Source: Peptoniphilus rachelemmaiella
Lineage (GTDB): Bacteria; Bacillota; Clostridia; Tissierellales; Peptoniphilaceae
Length of the DNA: 64,000 bases
Assembly: GCF_943169845.1 (NCBI RefSeq)
Contig: NZ_CALPBW010000009.1
Coordinates: 19,052-83,051 of the forward strand
Reading direction: 5' to 3'
Shown here: piece after piece, positions 53,362 to 61,950 of the stretch
Layout: each line of letters starts with the position of its first letter
Position numbering within the stretch: position 1 is the first letter of the stretch
Translations under genes and position numbers: made by a program
Notes under the pieces: model-generated
The model's database searches: none
What the model was told of the DNA's origin: nothing
What the model saw: the letters and a program-made list of their open reading frames with translations, nothing else

Positions 53362-53390
53362 TCGAAAAAAAAGCCCTGCAAAAGCAGGGC
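53362..53390 (-). terminator. Terminator of ftsH
   Basis: GCCCTGC (53373-53379) pairs with GCAGGGC (53384-53390) around AAAA, followed on the reverse strand by eight T. Confidence 0.9.
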
Positions 53391-53428
53391 ATGCATTGTA
53401 TTTATTTTCCTAGAAAAAAGCGGTGCTG

Positions 53429-55321
53429 TCAATGAAGATCTTCTTCCCCTTTTTCCTCTTTCGACCTTTCCGATGCATCTTCCGCCCCATTTCCGCCGCG
53501 ATTTTTTTCTAAAATTTCCATAAATTCCGCGCCCGTAATGGTTTCTTTCTTCAAAAGGTAATGGGAAATGGCGTGAAGGCTGTCCACATTTTCCGTAAGG
53601 ATCTTGTGGCTCTTTTCCTGAGCCTTGGTGATGATGGCGCTTACGGCCATGTCGATGTCGAAGGCACGGCGGTCGGAAACGGCCAAGGTGGTGTCGCCGC
53701 CTAAATAGCGATTGGTCAAGGTTTCCATGGCCACGAAGCCAAACTCGTCGGTCATGCCGTAGCGGGTAATCATGGAGCGGGCAATTTTCGTGGCCTGCTC
53801 GATGTCGTTGGATGCCCCGGTGGTGCGGGTATTGAAGATCAATTCTTCCGCCGCGCGACCGCCGGTAAAGGTGACGATTTTGTTGAAAGCCTCTTCCTTG
53901 CTGATGAGGAATTTTTCTTCTTCGTCCACCTGCATGGTGTAGCCTAAAGCGCCGCTGGTTCGGGGAATAATGGTAATCTTATGCACCGGCGCCGATTCCT
54001 TTTGCATGGCGGCGACCAGAGCGTGGCCCACTTCGTGGTAGGCGATGATTTCTTTTTCCCTTTGACTGATGACACTGTTTTTCCGTTGGTGGCCGGCAAT
54101 AACCACTTCCACGCTTTCCATTAAATCTTCTTCGCTCATTAATCTGCGACCGCAGCGAACGGCGCGAAGGGCCGCTTCATTCACCATATTGGCGAGATCC
54201 GCCCCGCTGGCGCCGGCAGTGGCTTTGGCCACGGCATTGTAGTCGATGGCCTCTTCCTTCTTTACATCTTTCGCGTGAACCTTCAAAATGGCCTCGCGAC
54301 CGGCGAGATCCGGCAGCTCCACGGGAATGCGGCGGTCGAAACGGCCGGGACGCAAGAGAGCCGGGTCCAAGGACTCGGGGCGGTTCGTGGCAGCAAGGAT
54401 GACCACGCCGCCGTTACCTTCAAAGCCGTCCATTTCGGCTAAGAGTTGATTCAGCGTTTGTTCCCGCTCGTCGTTGCCCGAAAAACCGGCGCCGTCGCGC
54501 TTCTTTCCGATGGTGTCGATTTCGTCGATAAAGACGATGCAGGGCGCTTTGTCCTTCGCCTGCTCAAACAGGTCCCGCACCTTGGCGGCGCCGAGGCCCA
54601 CGAACATTTCAACAAATTCCGAGCCGGAGATGGAGAAAAAGGGCACGCTGGCTTCTCCCGCCACAGCTTTGGCCAGGAGGGTCTTCCCCGTACCCGGCGG
54701 GCCGACGAGAAGGGCTCCCTTGGGAAGCTTGGCGCCGATTTCCGTGTACTTGCTCGGGTTGTGGAGAAAATCCACGATCTCCGTTAAATCATCCTTGGCC
54801 TCGTCCTGCCCCGCCACATTGGCGAAAGTAATTCCCTCCACGCTCTGATCGTAAATCTTCGCATTGCTTTTTCCGAAGCTCATGGGGCCAACGCCCCCTT
54901 TGCCGCCCATGGATTTCGTCATGGAGCGCAGGAAAATCTGTCCTACGGCCACCATAACCACCACCATCAGGGCGAAGCTCAAGAGGCTTTGCAAAATCGG
55001 ATTCATTTCGCTGGGGAACTTGCGATCAAATTCCACGCCGTTGTCGTAGAGGCGATTGACCAGGCTTTCGTCGGGGAAACGGGCCGTTTCGTAGCGCACA
55101 TCCTTTTCCCCTTTTATGGTAAAGGCGATTTGCTTATCCGTAATATGGGCTTCCTTTACCTTCTTTTGATCCACATCGGACAAAAATTCATTGTAGCTGA
55201 CGCTTTTGATCTTTACCGGATCCCGCAACATCTTCGGCATCAGCATAAACGAGATCAAAAAGACCAGTACAATTCCGATGGCATAATATATAAACATCGG
55301 TTTATTTATATCTTTTTTCAT
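53429..55321 (-). CDS. ftsH: ATP-dependent zinc metalloprotease FtsH
   Basis: 630 residues. Two membrane helices (about 9-27 and 108-131) flank a short outer domain. The AAA+ ATPase follows with Walker A GPPGTGKT (207-214), Walker [13 protein letters not shown] and the second region of homology ([20 protein letters not shown] in short), then the zinc protease with HEVGH (about 430). It degrades unneeded or damaged membrane and some soluble proteins. The ATG at 55321 has GGAGG upstream; a TTG at 55333 is less likely. The last 20 residues are strongly acidic and basic ([11 protein letters not shown]). Confidence 0.97.
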   Translation of the reverse strand: MKKDINKPMFIYYAIGIVLVFLISFMLMPKMLRDPVKIKSVSYNEFLSDVDQKKVKEAHITDKQIAFTIKGEKDVRYETARFPDESLVNRLYDNGVEFDRKFPSEMNPILQSLLSFALMVVVMVAVGQIFLRSMTKSMGGKGGVGPMSFGKSNAKIYDQSVEGITFANVAGQDEAKDDLTEIVDFLHNPSKYTEIGAKLPKGALLVGPPGTGKTLLAKAVAGEASVPFFSISGSEFVEMFVGLGAAKVRDLFEQAKDKAPCIVFIDEIDTIGKKRDGAGFSGNDEREQTLNQLLAEMDGFEGNGGVVILAATNRPESLDPALLRPGRFDRRIPVELPDLAGREAILKVHAKDVKKEEAIDYNAVAKATAGASGADLANMVNEAALRAVRCGRRLMSEEDLMESVEVVIAGHQRKNSVISQREKEIIAYHEVGHALVAAMQKESAPVHKITIIPRTSGALGYTMQVDEEEKFLISKEEAFNKIVTFTGGRAAEELIFNTRTTGASNDIEQATKIARSMITRYGMTDEFGFVAMETLTNRYLGGDTTLAVSDRRAFDIDMAVSAIITKAQEKSHKILTENVDSLHAISHYLLKKETITGAEFMEILEKNRGGNGAEDASERSKEEKGEEDLH

Positions 55322-55509
55322 CGACTCCTCCAATCATTCTATTTTCTATGTATATCCATCTATGAATAAATTATTCAATCCGGCGATGGGTAGATCTTAC
55401 CACAGCCGGCGGATCTTTAAGCGTCGGCGCAAAAAACTTATCATCATCTTTGCCATTGAAGCCAATAGTAAAGTCTCGTAAAGAAATACCCGGTTGGCGC
55501 TGCGATTTG

Positions 55510-55537
55510 TTTCAATTGCCTGCCGCTGTGGTAAAAT
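55510..55537 (+). promoter_or_regulatory. Promoter of the GerMN lipoprotein gene
   Basis: TTTCAA (55510-55515) and extended -10 TGGTAAAAT (TAAAAT at 55532-55537) are 16 bases apart. The ATG follows 40 bases later with GGAGG in front. Confidence 0.6.
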
Positions 55538-55576
55538 AACCAATAACAACAACGTTTTACTGACTGAGGAGGAAAG

Positions 55577-56221
55577 ATGAAAAAATTAAAATTAACCGCC
55601 ATCACAGGCGTCTGCCTGGGCCTGCTTCTAATGGCCACGGGCTGTGCCAAAGAGGCGGCACAGGCGGAAGAAGCGAATAATCAGGTGGAAGTGGTTGAAA
55701 ACCAAAAGACATCGGAAGATTTAAACAAAGAAGCCGCCGAAAACAAGGCCAATGAAGCCGAAGAAAAAGAGGCGAAAGACAAAGAGGATAAGGACAAGAA
55801 GGGCGAAGAAAAAAGCTATGAAGTCACCTTGACCTACCCCTCCTCCGACTACATTGTCAACGGCGACGAAGAAAATAAAAAAGTCACGGAACAAGCGACG
55901 ATCAAGGCGTCGAAAGACGACATCGTCACGAAAGTATTGAAACAATTGGCCCAAAGCCCGAAGGCCGAAGGCGCCGAATCCGTAGGCTTGGATAAATTTG
56001 ATTTCTCCAAATCCAAATTAGACGGCACCACCGCTATCGTGGATCTTTCAGGCGATGTTGCCGGCGGTTCCCTGGAAGAGGACGTGCTGGCACGCTCCAT
56101 CGTCAACAGTTTGCTTTCCGTCGACGGCATTAAGGCCGTGGAATTTACCATTAACGGCGAAAAGGCCGAAAGCCTTATGGGCCACGTGGATATTTCCGAG
56201 CCCTTTACGAAAAATCTGTAA
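55577..56221 (+). CDS. GerMN domain lipoprotein
   Basis: 214 residues. Lipobox MATGC (C23), then a flexible Glu/Lys/Asp-rich arm (about 30-80), then a GerMN domain (about 85-210; SYEVTLTYPSSDYIVN, AIVDLSGDVAGGSLEEDVLARSIVNSLLS shown in part). GerMN domains occur in spore germination protein GerM, but also in many non-sporing cocci as surface lipoproteins, probably involved in binding wall or peptide. It is monocistronic, with its own promoter and terminator, divergent from ftsH. Confidence 0.88.
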   Translation: MKKLKLTAITGVCLGLLLMATGCAKEAAQAEEANNQVEVVENQKTSEDLNKEAAENKANEAEEKEAKDKEDKDKKGEEKSYEVTLTYPSSDYIVNGDEENKKVTEQATIKASKDDIVTKVLKQLAQSPKAEGAESVGLDKFDFSKSKLDGTTAIVDLSGDVAGGSLEEDVLARSIVNSLLSVDGIKAVEFTINGEKAESLMGHVDISEPFTKNL

Positions 56222-56230
56222 TCGAAAAAA

Positions 56231-56262
56231 CCTTGAGTCCGGCGAAAACCGGGCTCTTTTTT
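56231..56262 (+). terminator. Terminator of the GerMN lipoprotein gene
   Basis: GAGTCCGG pairs with CCGGGCTC (one G-T pair) around CGAAAA and is followed by seven T. Confidence 0.85.
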
Positions 56263-56304
56263 TGCGTCTTCAAAGGGTCACGAATCGAAAAAAATTCTCC
56301 AACG

Positions 56305-56337
56305 AAAAAAGCCAAGGGGATTCCCCCCGTGGCTTTA
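56305..56337 (-). terminator. Terminator of the small lipoprotein gene
   Basis: On the reverse strand AAAGCCACGGGG pairs with CCCCTTGGCTTT around GGAAT, followed by TTT. Confidence 0.8.
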
Positions 56338-56805
56338 AGACGTCGGTCCGTTGAGTTTTAAATTTTCTTCCACCGCCGACGGATCGCCCGACTTTGCCTT
56401 GTCCAGCATTTCCTTGAAAAAGCTTCGCGTCGCGTCGTCGCATTTTTTCGGGCTCATGTAGTTCATCGTCGGTGCCTTTTCCAATTCTTCGATGGCTTTG
56501 TCGGCCCGTGCTTTGTCCGTCTTGTAATTATCCAACCATTCCTTTTCCCAGGCTTCTTCCCAATATTGGGACGCCCGCGTGTCGCCATAGCCCGCTTGAT
56601 ATTCGGCGTCTTTCTCGCCGTCTAATTCCGTGGGCAAGGTGTAATTGTCGGGCCAGTTTAAGTCGGCCACCGTTTCTTTAAATTCCTTATTCGCATCATC
56701 GTAGGAATGAAGTCCTTCCGGATCGCCCCCATGACAGGCGCAAAGGCCGAGAGCCAGGGCGAGGATAAAGGACACGCACAGGATTCGCCTAAATGTTTTT
56801 CTCAT
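56335..56805 (-). CDS. Small hypothetical lipoprotein
   Basis: 156 residues. A signal peptide ends in lipobox LCAC (C24). The mature part is charged and probably helical, rich in E, K, D and W (YWEEAWEKEW, ADKAIEELEKAP). I recognise no domain. GGAG lies before the ATG. It lies next to the two-component pair at 56908-58660, oriented the same way and 102 bases downstream, so it could be one of its targets. Confidence 0.75.
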   Translation of the reverse strand: MRKTFRRILCVSFILALALGLCACHGGDPEGLHSYDDANKEFKETVADLNWPDNYTLPTELDGEKDAEYQAGYGDTRASQYWEEAWEKEWLDNYKTDKARADKAIEELEKAPTMNYMSPKKCDDATRSFFKEMLDKAKSGDPSAVEENLKLNGPTS

Positions 56806-56907
56806 ATCAATCTCCTTTTCAATGTAAAAGCATCTCTACATCTCAAAGGATAGCATGGCTCCCGTTGCGAGTTTTTAATTCCCTTCTACGATATTCTTAC
56901 TTTTTTC

Positions 56908-57984
56908 CTACTTTTTGAATGTCAGTCGAAAACACACTTTGTTATCTGCGCTTTTCGCCGTGATCTCCGCCCCGTGGGCGCGGAGAATCTCCCGCGCAAT
57001 GGCAAGGCCTAAACCGGATCCGCCGGCGGCGTGTCGCGACGGATCCATGCGGTAAAAGGGCTCAAAAATACTCTCCAACGCATCCTCGGGAATGGTCTTA
57101 CAGGCGTTGATAAAGTCGATGGTCACCTCCGCCTCACTTTCTTCGACGGTCACTTGAACGGTGCTGTCCTGATCGCCATACAAATAGGCATTTTTTAATA
57201 GATTGCCGAAGACCCGAGACATTTTGTCGCCGTCGCAGGAAAGGTATACTTTTCCCGGTACGTGGAGTTTACATTCCATGCCCTTTTCGTCGAAGAGGGG
57301 TTTAAATTCAAAAATAATCTGCTCCAAGAGAAGGCTCAAATTGCATTCGGCAACCTCCAGCTTTAAATCGGACAAATTAAATTTCGTCATTTCGAAAAAT
57401 TCATCGATTAAATCGGAAAGGGCCCGGCTCTTTCTCAAGGCGACATCGAGGTATTTCTCCCGCTCCTCGCTGCTCAATTTTACATCGCCGCACAATAGAT
57501 TTAAGTAGCCCACAATGGATGCCAAAGGCGTCTTTAAATCGTGGGCCAAATTCACGATTAAATCATTTTTCTGCTTCTGCCTCTGCGCCGCCAAGGCCTC
57601 GTTTCGAATGGATTCCGCCTTTAGTGCATTGATTTTTTCGGCAATGGCGGCGAGTTCCGGCGACAATTCAATGGCGCCTGCTTCTTTATCGAAAAGAAGG
57701 CTTGTGGCTTCCTGCAACTCATCGACGTAGTGAACCAATTGCTTGAACAAACGGTAAGTGGCAAGCACAATTAAAAGCACCCAAATGCCCAGCGCCGGGT
57801 AGAGCAAGTAAAGGTCCCGGTAATATAAGTAATTGAAAGGATCATGGCCATTCAGCCATCGACGCAAACAGACGCTGATGAATATTGTGGCGAAAAACAC
57901 CGCGGCGGTTATGAGAATAACTCGGATCACGTAGCGCTTAAAAATCCCCCGGAGCAAGGAGTCGTTGTTATTTTTCGATGACAT
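56908..57984 (-). CDS. VanS-like sensor histidine kinase
   Basis: 358 residues. Membrane helices at about 19-41 and 57-80 enclose only a short loop, so it has no sizeable outer sensor. H148 is the phospho-acceptor (VNLAHDLKTPLASIVGYL), with N, G1 and G2 boxes (GGSGLGLAIAREIL). This arrangement and the LAHDLKTPLAS box are those of VanS-type kinases that respond to wall stress. No van resistance genes are near. It overlaps the regulator by 17 bases. Confidence 0.92.
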   Translation of the reverse strand: MSSKNNNDSLLRGIFKRYVIRVILITAAVFFATIFISVCLRRWLNGHDPFNYLYYRDLYLLYPALGIWVLLIVLATYRLFKQLVHYVDELQEATSLLFDKEAGAIELSPELAAIAEKINALKAESIRNEALAAQRQKQKNDLIVNLAHDLKTPLASIVGYLNLLCGDVKLSSEEREKYLDVALRKSRALSDLIDEFFEMTKFNLSDLKLEVAECNLSLLLEQIIFEFKPLFDEKGMECKLHVPGKVYLSCDGDKMSRVFGNLLKNAYLYGDQDSTVQVTVEESEAEVTIDFINACKTIPEDALESIFEPFYRMDPSRHAAGGSGLGLAIAREILRAHGAEITAKSADNKVCFRLTFKK

Positions 57985-58660
57985 AGCCTACGCCCCAAAC
58001 CGTTTTAATGTACTTGGCTTGGCGGCCGGAATCATGCATCTTTTCCCGAATCCGCCCGATGTGCGCCATCACCGTGTTGTTGTTATCCATGTACTTTTCC
58101 CGCCAAATGGCTTCGAAAAGCGCCTCCGATGACACGACATCTCCCATGTGCTCGCACAAATACCACACGATTTCAAATTCGATGGGCGTCAGGGAAAGGG
58201 GCTTTTCATTTAGGGTGCATTTGTGCTCCCTTTTGTTGATGACCAAGCCGCGAATAGAAATCTCTTCCTCCGGCCCGCCGATCCCCTGATTGTATCGGCC
58301 GCTTCGGCGAAGTTGCGTCTTCACTCGGGCCACCACTTCCAAGGGGTTAAAGGGCTTGGTCATGTAATCGTCGGCCCCGACAGTGAGGCCCAGAATTTTA
58401 TCCCCAAAATCAATTTTCGACGTAAGCATAAGAATAGGAAAAAAGTAGTTTTCCCGAATCCTTTGGCACAGACTGAAACCGTCTAAATCTTCCAGCATAA
58501 TGTCCAAAATCATGGCGTCCGGCGGATTCGCTTTGATTTTTTCGAGAGCGTCTTTGCCGTCAAATGCTGTTTCCACGGCGTAGCCGTCGTTACGAAGATA
58601 AATCGCAAGCAGTTCGCAAATTTCTTTCTCATCATCGACGATAAGGATTTTTTCTTTCAT
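57968..58660 (-). CDS. VanR-like OmpR-family response regulator
   Basis: 230 residues: receiver domain with phospho-aspartate D53 (ILDIMLEDLDG) and lysine in YMTKPFNP, then a winged-helix domain ending NNNTVMAHIGRIREKM. It pairs with the overlapping kinase. It probably regulates its own operon and perhaps the adjacent lipoprotein, judged by neighbourhood alone. Confidence 0.93.
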   Translation of the reverse strand: MKEKILIVDDEKEICELLAIYLRNDGYAVETAFDGKDALEKIKANPPDAMILDIMLEDLDGFSLCQRIRENYFFPILMLTSKIDFGDKILGLTVGADDYMTKPFNPLEVVARVKTQLRRSGRYNQGIGGPEEEISIRGLVINKREHKCTLNEKPLSLTPIEFEIVWYLCEHMGDVVSSEALFEAIWREKYMDNNNTVMAHIGRIREKMHDSGRQAKYIKTVWGVGYVIEK

Positions 58661-58765
58661 GGCGTTTCTCCATAAGTCTTAAAAATTTCTTCCTCTCATT
58701 TGACTTCACTATACCATGAATCCGCTTGTTCATTGCAATAATTTGTTTTGATCGCTTCTACATAA

Positions 58766-58797
58766 TAAAACAAGCCCCCTTTTTCGGAGACTTGTTC
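58766..58797 (-). terminator. Terminator of the dnaX-ybaB-recR operon
   Basis: On the reverse strand AACAAGTCTCC and GGGGGCTTGTT pair around GAAAAA, with one mismatch, followed by TTATT. Confidence 0.75.
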
Positions 58798-58820
58798 GTA
58801 AGAGAATCTGAAAATTCTGT

Positions 58821-59420
58821 TTATTTTTCTCTGTAATCCGTGCGATGGGCAAGGGCCGTGGCCACGGTGAGCTCGTCGTAATACTCCAAATCGCCGCCGA
58901 CGGGGATGCCGTGGGCGATGCGGGTAATGTGGATGTCCACATCGGCCAAGGTGCGAGTAATGTAGCGGGCGGTCATGTCGCCGTCTTTCGTGGGATTGGT
59001 GGCGAGGATGAGCTCCTTAATGGGCTCGTGCTTGAGACGCTCCAGAAGTTCTTTAATCCTCAGGTCGTTGGGCACAATGCCTCGCTCCGGCACGATGACG
59101 CCGTGGAGCACGTGGTACAGGCCGTTGTACTTGCCTGTGGCTTCCATGACCTGCACATCTTGTGGCCGCTCCACCACGCAAATCACCGTGCGGTCCCTGT
59201 GGTCGCTTTTACAAATGCGGCAGGGATCGGAATCGGTGTAGTCGTGGCAGATGCTGCACTCCCTTATTTTTTCGCGGGCTTCCTGAATGGCCTGAGCCAA
59301 CTGCTCCGCTTCCTCCGGCGGAGAATCCAGCAAAAAGTAGCTGAGGCGCCTGGCCGTTTTCGTGCCGATCCCCGGCAGACGACTCAAGCGATAGATCAGC
59401 TCTTCCAGGGGCTTATCCAT
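58821..59420 (-). CDS. recR: Recombination mediator RecR
   Basis: 199 residues, the family length: helix-hairpin-helix (LSRLPGIGTKTARRL), zinc finger C55, C58, C67, C70, and a Toprim domain (VICVVERPQDVQVME). It loads RecA with RecF and RecO. I start at the ATG at 59420, just after the ybaB stop; the frame to 59495 would overlap ybaB by 73 bases. Confidence 0.96.
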   Translation of the reverse strand: MDKPLEELIYRLSRLPGIGTKTARRLSYFLLDSPPEEAEQLAQAIQEAREKIRECSICHDYTDSDPCRICKSDHRDRTVICVVERPQDVQVMEATGKYNGLYHVLHGVIVPERGIVPNDLRIKELLERLKHEPIKELILATNPTKDGDMTARYITRTLADVDIHITRIAHGIPVGGDLEYYDELTVATALAHRTDYREK

Positions 59421-59422
59421 CG

Positions 59423-59761
59423 TTAAAACAGGCCCGGCATATTGAGGCCGCCGGTTAAGCGGGACATTTCCCCTTCCGTCTTTTCTCTCGCGCAATTCAT
59501 GGCTTCGCGAATGGCGGCGAGTATCAAGTCTTCCAAGGTTTCCACGTCTTCCGGATCCACCACGTCGGGATCGATGGAAAGGCGCAGGAGCTCTTGCTTG
59601 CCGTTGACCACGGCGGTAACGACGCCGCCGCCTGATGTGGCTTCAAATTCCTGTTTGTCCAGATCCGCCTGCATTTTTTCCATATCCTTTTGGAATTTTT
59701 GCACCTGCTTCATCATATTGTTCATATTTTTTCCGCCCATATTGGGAAATCCCTTAGCCAT
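59423..59761 (-). CDS. ybaB: YbaB/EbfC nucleoid-associated protein
   Basis: 112 residues: a helix rich in K, M and Q, then GGGVVTAVVNGKQELLRLSIDP, which defines the family, and a C-terminal charged helix. It is a DNA-binding dimer found between dnaX and recR throughout bacteria, and the order here is the same. Confidence 0.95.
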   Translation of the reverse strand: MAKGFPNMGGKNMNNMMKQVQKFQKDMEKMQADLDKQEFEATSGGGVVTAVVNGKQELLRLSIDPDVVDPEDVETLEDLILAAIREAMNCAREKTEGEMSRLTGGLNMPGLF

Positions 59762-59770
59762 AATGCCTCC

Positions 59771-61360
59771 TTATTCTTTTTCAATAATTACATCTTTAAA
59801 TACGCGCTCAATGGACCGAAGCACTTCGTCGTCATCATCGCCGATGGCTTCCACCGCCACCGTGGTCTCCGGCCCGAGGGCTTCTTTTACACCTTCAAGC
59901 AAAGCTTTTTCGTTGGCCGCTTTTTTCAGCATCTGCAAATGAAATGTAAACTTCGGCTCGAAGAGAATGGTGAGCCGGCTCCCCTCCATTTTCGTGGTTT
60001 GCGCATCTTTTAAAAGGGCCGCGCAGGCCACGCTTTTCTCGCGCACCGCCGATTGCACCCCTTGCCAGGTCTCTGCCGAAAGGGCCGTCTTTTCGCCTTC
60101 GATTATATCACGGCCCCCATCATCCCTCAAAGCTTCTTCCACTTCGCCTTGCTCGACCTCGGGGACTTCGGGGCGCGCTGCTTCCTTCACTGGGGCTCTT
60201 TCTTTCTTCCCTTCATCGGTTTTCACTGCCGCCGGTTTTCGCGGCGTCAGCCGAAGGGCCGCCTCATCGGGCAATTGTCCCCCTTCTTTTAAGTGAAGGG
60301 CCTTCAATAGAAGGATTTCCACCACGGTCTTGGGATCCTTGGCATAGCGAAACTGCTCCCGCCCCTGTTGAAAAAGCTGAAGGACTTGAAAACCGTAGCC
60401 TTCCTCTAAATTCTTTGCGTGGGCTTCGAAAGCCGCCCCTTCCTTTTCACTAAGGCCTTTGGGAATGGCGTGGGTGTAGCGGTAAAACAAAAGGTCGCGG
60501 AAGTAGTCGATCAACGCGTCGAGGAGAAGAGAAAAATTCTTCCCCCGGTCATAGGCGCTGTTCAGCGCATCGACGATGAGGGCGCCGTCCGAAGTAATGA
60601 GGCCGTCGACAATGCGAAAAATCCCCTCTTCTTCCGTAAGACCCAGGGCGTTTTGTACCAATTCCCCGTCCACGACGCCTTCCCCCATGGAAAGGACCTG
60701 ATCCAAAATAGACAGGCTGTCTCGCATACTGCCGTCGCTGTGGGCGGCGATGACCGCCAGGCCTTCGTCGGTGTAGCTTCTCTTTTCCAGATCCAAAATC
60801 CGGGCGAGCTCCCCTTGAATGGCTTCTTCTTTCAATCGGAAGAAGGTAAAGCGTTGGGCGCGAGACAAAATCGTGGCGGGAATTTTTTCCGGCTCCGTCG
60901 TGGCCAAAATAAACAGGGCGTGGGCCGGGGGCTCTTCCAAAATTTTCAAGAGGGCATTAAAAGCCCCCTTGCTCAACATATGGACCTCGTCGATAATGTA
61001 GACCTTTTTCTTCGCAACCGCCGGCGCATAGGCCACGTGCTCGCGAATCTCCCGTATGTCGTCCACGGAATTGTTGCTGGCCGCATCGATTTCCATGACA
61101 TCGAAGAGGCTCTCGTCTAAAATTCCTCGGCAGACCTTGCATTCATTGCATGGATTGGCCTCTTTCGGCGACAAACAGTTCACGGCGCGGGCAAAAATTT
61201 TCGCCACCGAGGTCTTTCCCGTGCCTCGGGTGCCGGAAAAAATATAGGCGTGGTGAACGCGGTTTTCTTTTATTTGATTTTTCAGTGCGGTAACGGTCAT
61301 CTCTTGGCCGACGACGTCGTCGAACGTCTTGGGCCGATACCTTCTGTACAGTGCTTGCAT
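59771..61360 (-). CDS. dnaX: DNA polymerase III subunit gamma/tau
   Basis: 529 residues. AAA+ domain with Walker A GTRGTGKT (43-50) and a four-cysteine zinc module (about C55-C79, including CNECKVC), Walker B VYIIDEVHMLS, then the collar domain and a charged, Ala/Glu/Lys-rich tail. It is the clamp-loader subunit that also holds the polymerase. It starts the dnaX-ybaB-recR operon. No scRNA/4.5S RNA gene is visible upstream, unlike in Bacillus. Confidence 0.96.
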   Translation of the reverse strand: MQALYRRYRPKTFDDVVGQEMTVTALKNQIKENRVHHAYIFSGTRGTGKTSVAKIFARAVNCLSPKEANPCNECKVCRGILDESLFDVMEIDAASNNSVDDIREIREHVAYAPAVAKKKVYIIDEVHMLSKGAFNALLKILEEPPAHALFILATTEPEKIPATILSRAQRFTFFRLKEEAIQGELARILDLEKRSYTDEGLAVIAAHSDGSMRDSLSILDQVLSMGEGVVDGELVQNALGLTEEEGIFRIVDGLITSDGALIVDALNSAYDRGKNFSLLLDALIDYFRDLLFYRYTHAIPKGLSEKEGAAFEAHAKNLEEGYGFQVLQLFQQGREQFRYAKDPKTVVEILLLKALHLKEGGQLPDEAALRLTPRKPAAVKTDEGKKERAPVKEAARPEVPEVEQGEVEEALRDDGGRDIIEGEKTALSAETWQGVQSAVREKSVACAALLKDAQTTKMEGSRLTILFEPKFTFHLQMLKKAANEKALLEGVKEALGPETTVAVEAIGDDDDEVLRSIERVFKDVIIEKE

Positions 61361-61483
61361 AATCGCCTCCGGCTTTTAGTATACATGAAAAGGTCCCGAC
61401 GAGAAACAGATCCCTTAGACCTTTCTTCGATCGAATCCGAAAATTTTGACCATTCCTTCACGATTCTATCACATGAGGCGGTT

Positions 61484-61489
61484 ATACTA
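61484..61489 (+). promoter_or_regulatory. Probable -10 box of the Ala-rich lipoprotein gene
   Basis: TATACT at 61484-61489 lies 43 bases before the ATG. A -35 (TTCACG, 61458-61463) is 20 bases upstream and thus weak. AGGAGG lies in front of the ATG. Confidence 0.45.
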
Positions 61490-61531
61490 AGGCTACATCA
61501 ATGATATGAATCTTTTAGGAGGTATTTCGAA

Positions 61532-61816
61532 ATGAAAAACTTAAAGAAAATCGCTAGCGCTATGGCAGTAGGTACCCTTATGTTCGGTCTCGTTGCTTGC
61601 CAACCCAAAGCTGACAAAGCTGAAAACGCTGCAAACAACGCTAAGAACGCTGCTAACAACGCTGCTGCTGAAGCTAACAACGCTAAAAACGAAGCTGCTA
61701 ACAAAGCTGACAACGCTGCAAAAGCTAACGCTGCTGCTGACAACGCAAAAGCTGCTGCTGACAACGCACAAGCTGCTGCTGACAACGCTGACAAAGCTGA
61801 AAACTCCGCTAAGTAA
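61532..61816 (+). CDS. Alanine/asparagine-rich small surface lipoprotein
   Basis: 94 residues. Signal peptide with lipobox LVAC (C23), then a mature chain of about 72 residues built almost only of A, N, K, D, E and Q (for example AAADNAKAAADNAQAAADNA). The repeat AAADNAx has a seven-residue period with Ala at the core positions, so an alanine-rich coiled coil standing on the membrane is likely. Codons are very uniform (GCT, AAC, AAA, GAC), a sign of high expression. The shape recalls the major lipoprotein Lpp, but there is no visible homology. It has its own terminator. Function unknown. Confidence 0.85.
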   Translation: MKNLKKIASAMAVGTLMFGLVACQPKADKAENAANNAKNAANNAAAEANNAKNEAANKADNAAKANAAADNAKAAADNAQAAADNADKAENSAK

Positions 61817-61837
61817 TCGACGATTCGATTTAGAAAA

Positions 61838-61864
61838 AGCTCCGGCATCCCCGGAGTTTTTTTT
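61838..61864 (+). terminator. Terminator of the Ala-rich lipoprotein gene
   Basis: CTCCGG (61840-61845) pairs with CCGGAG (61851-61856), followed by eight T. Confidence 0.9.
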
Positions 61865-61911
61865 ATGACTTCATTTTTGTGACTTCATTCTGTAATCTTC
61901 CGAATCTATGT

Positions 61912-61917
61912 TATAAT
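61912..61917 (+). promoter_or_regulatory. -10 box of the zinc-ribbon protein gene
   Basis: TATAAT at 61912-61917, 33 bases before the TTG start. Being inside the longer open frame, it argues against an upstream start at 61879. Confidence 0.55.
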
Positions 61918-61950
61918 TTGGTAAAACAGATGAAGAAGGAGGACGATCTA

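Noticed and set aside
56908..58660. Vancomycin resistance locus
   Set aside because: The two-component pair looks like VanRS, but no ligase, dehydrogenase or dipeptidase genes follow. Neighbours are a small lipoprotein and recR.
61361..61500. A signal recognition particle RNA gene upstream of dnaX
   Set aside because: Bacillus has one at this place, but I find neither the GGAA-tetraloop apical stem nor the long base-pairing arms. Only a weak imperfect hairpin (61388-61420) is visible.
61593..61868. Leu/Thr/Lys-rich open frame overlapping the Ala-rich lipoprotein
   Set aside because: The codon uniformity of the lipoprotein leaves other frames open and low in complexity. There is no start signal, signal peptide pattern or conservation to support them.
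61879..61950. Upstream ATG start for the zinc-ribbon protein
   Set aside because: The TATAAT at 61912-61917 lies inside this stretch and AAGGAGG sits eight bases before the TTG at 61951, directly ahead of the zinc ribbon.
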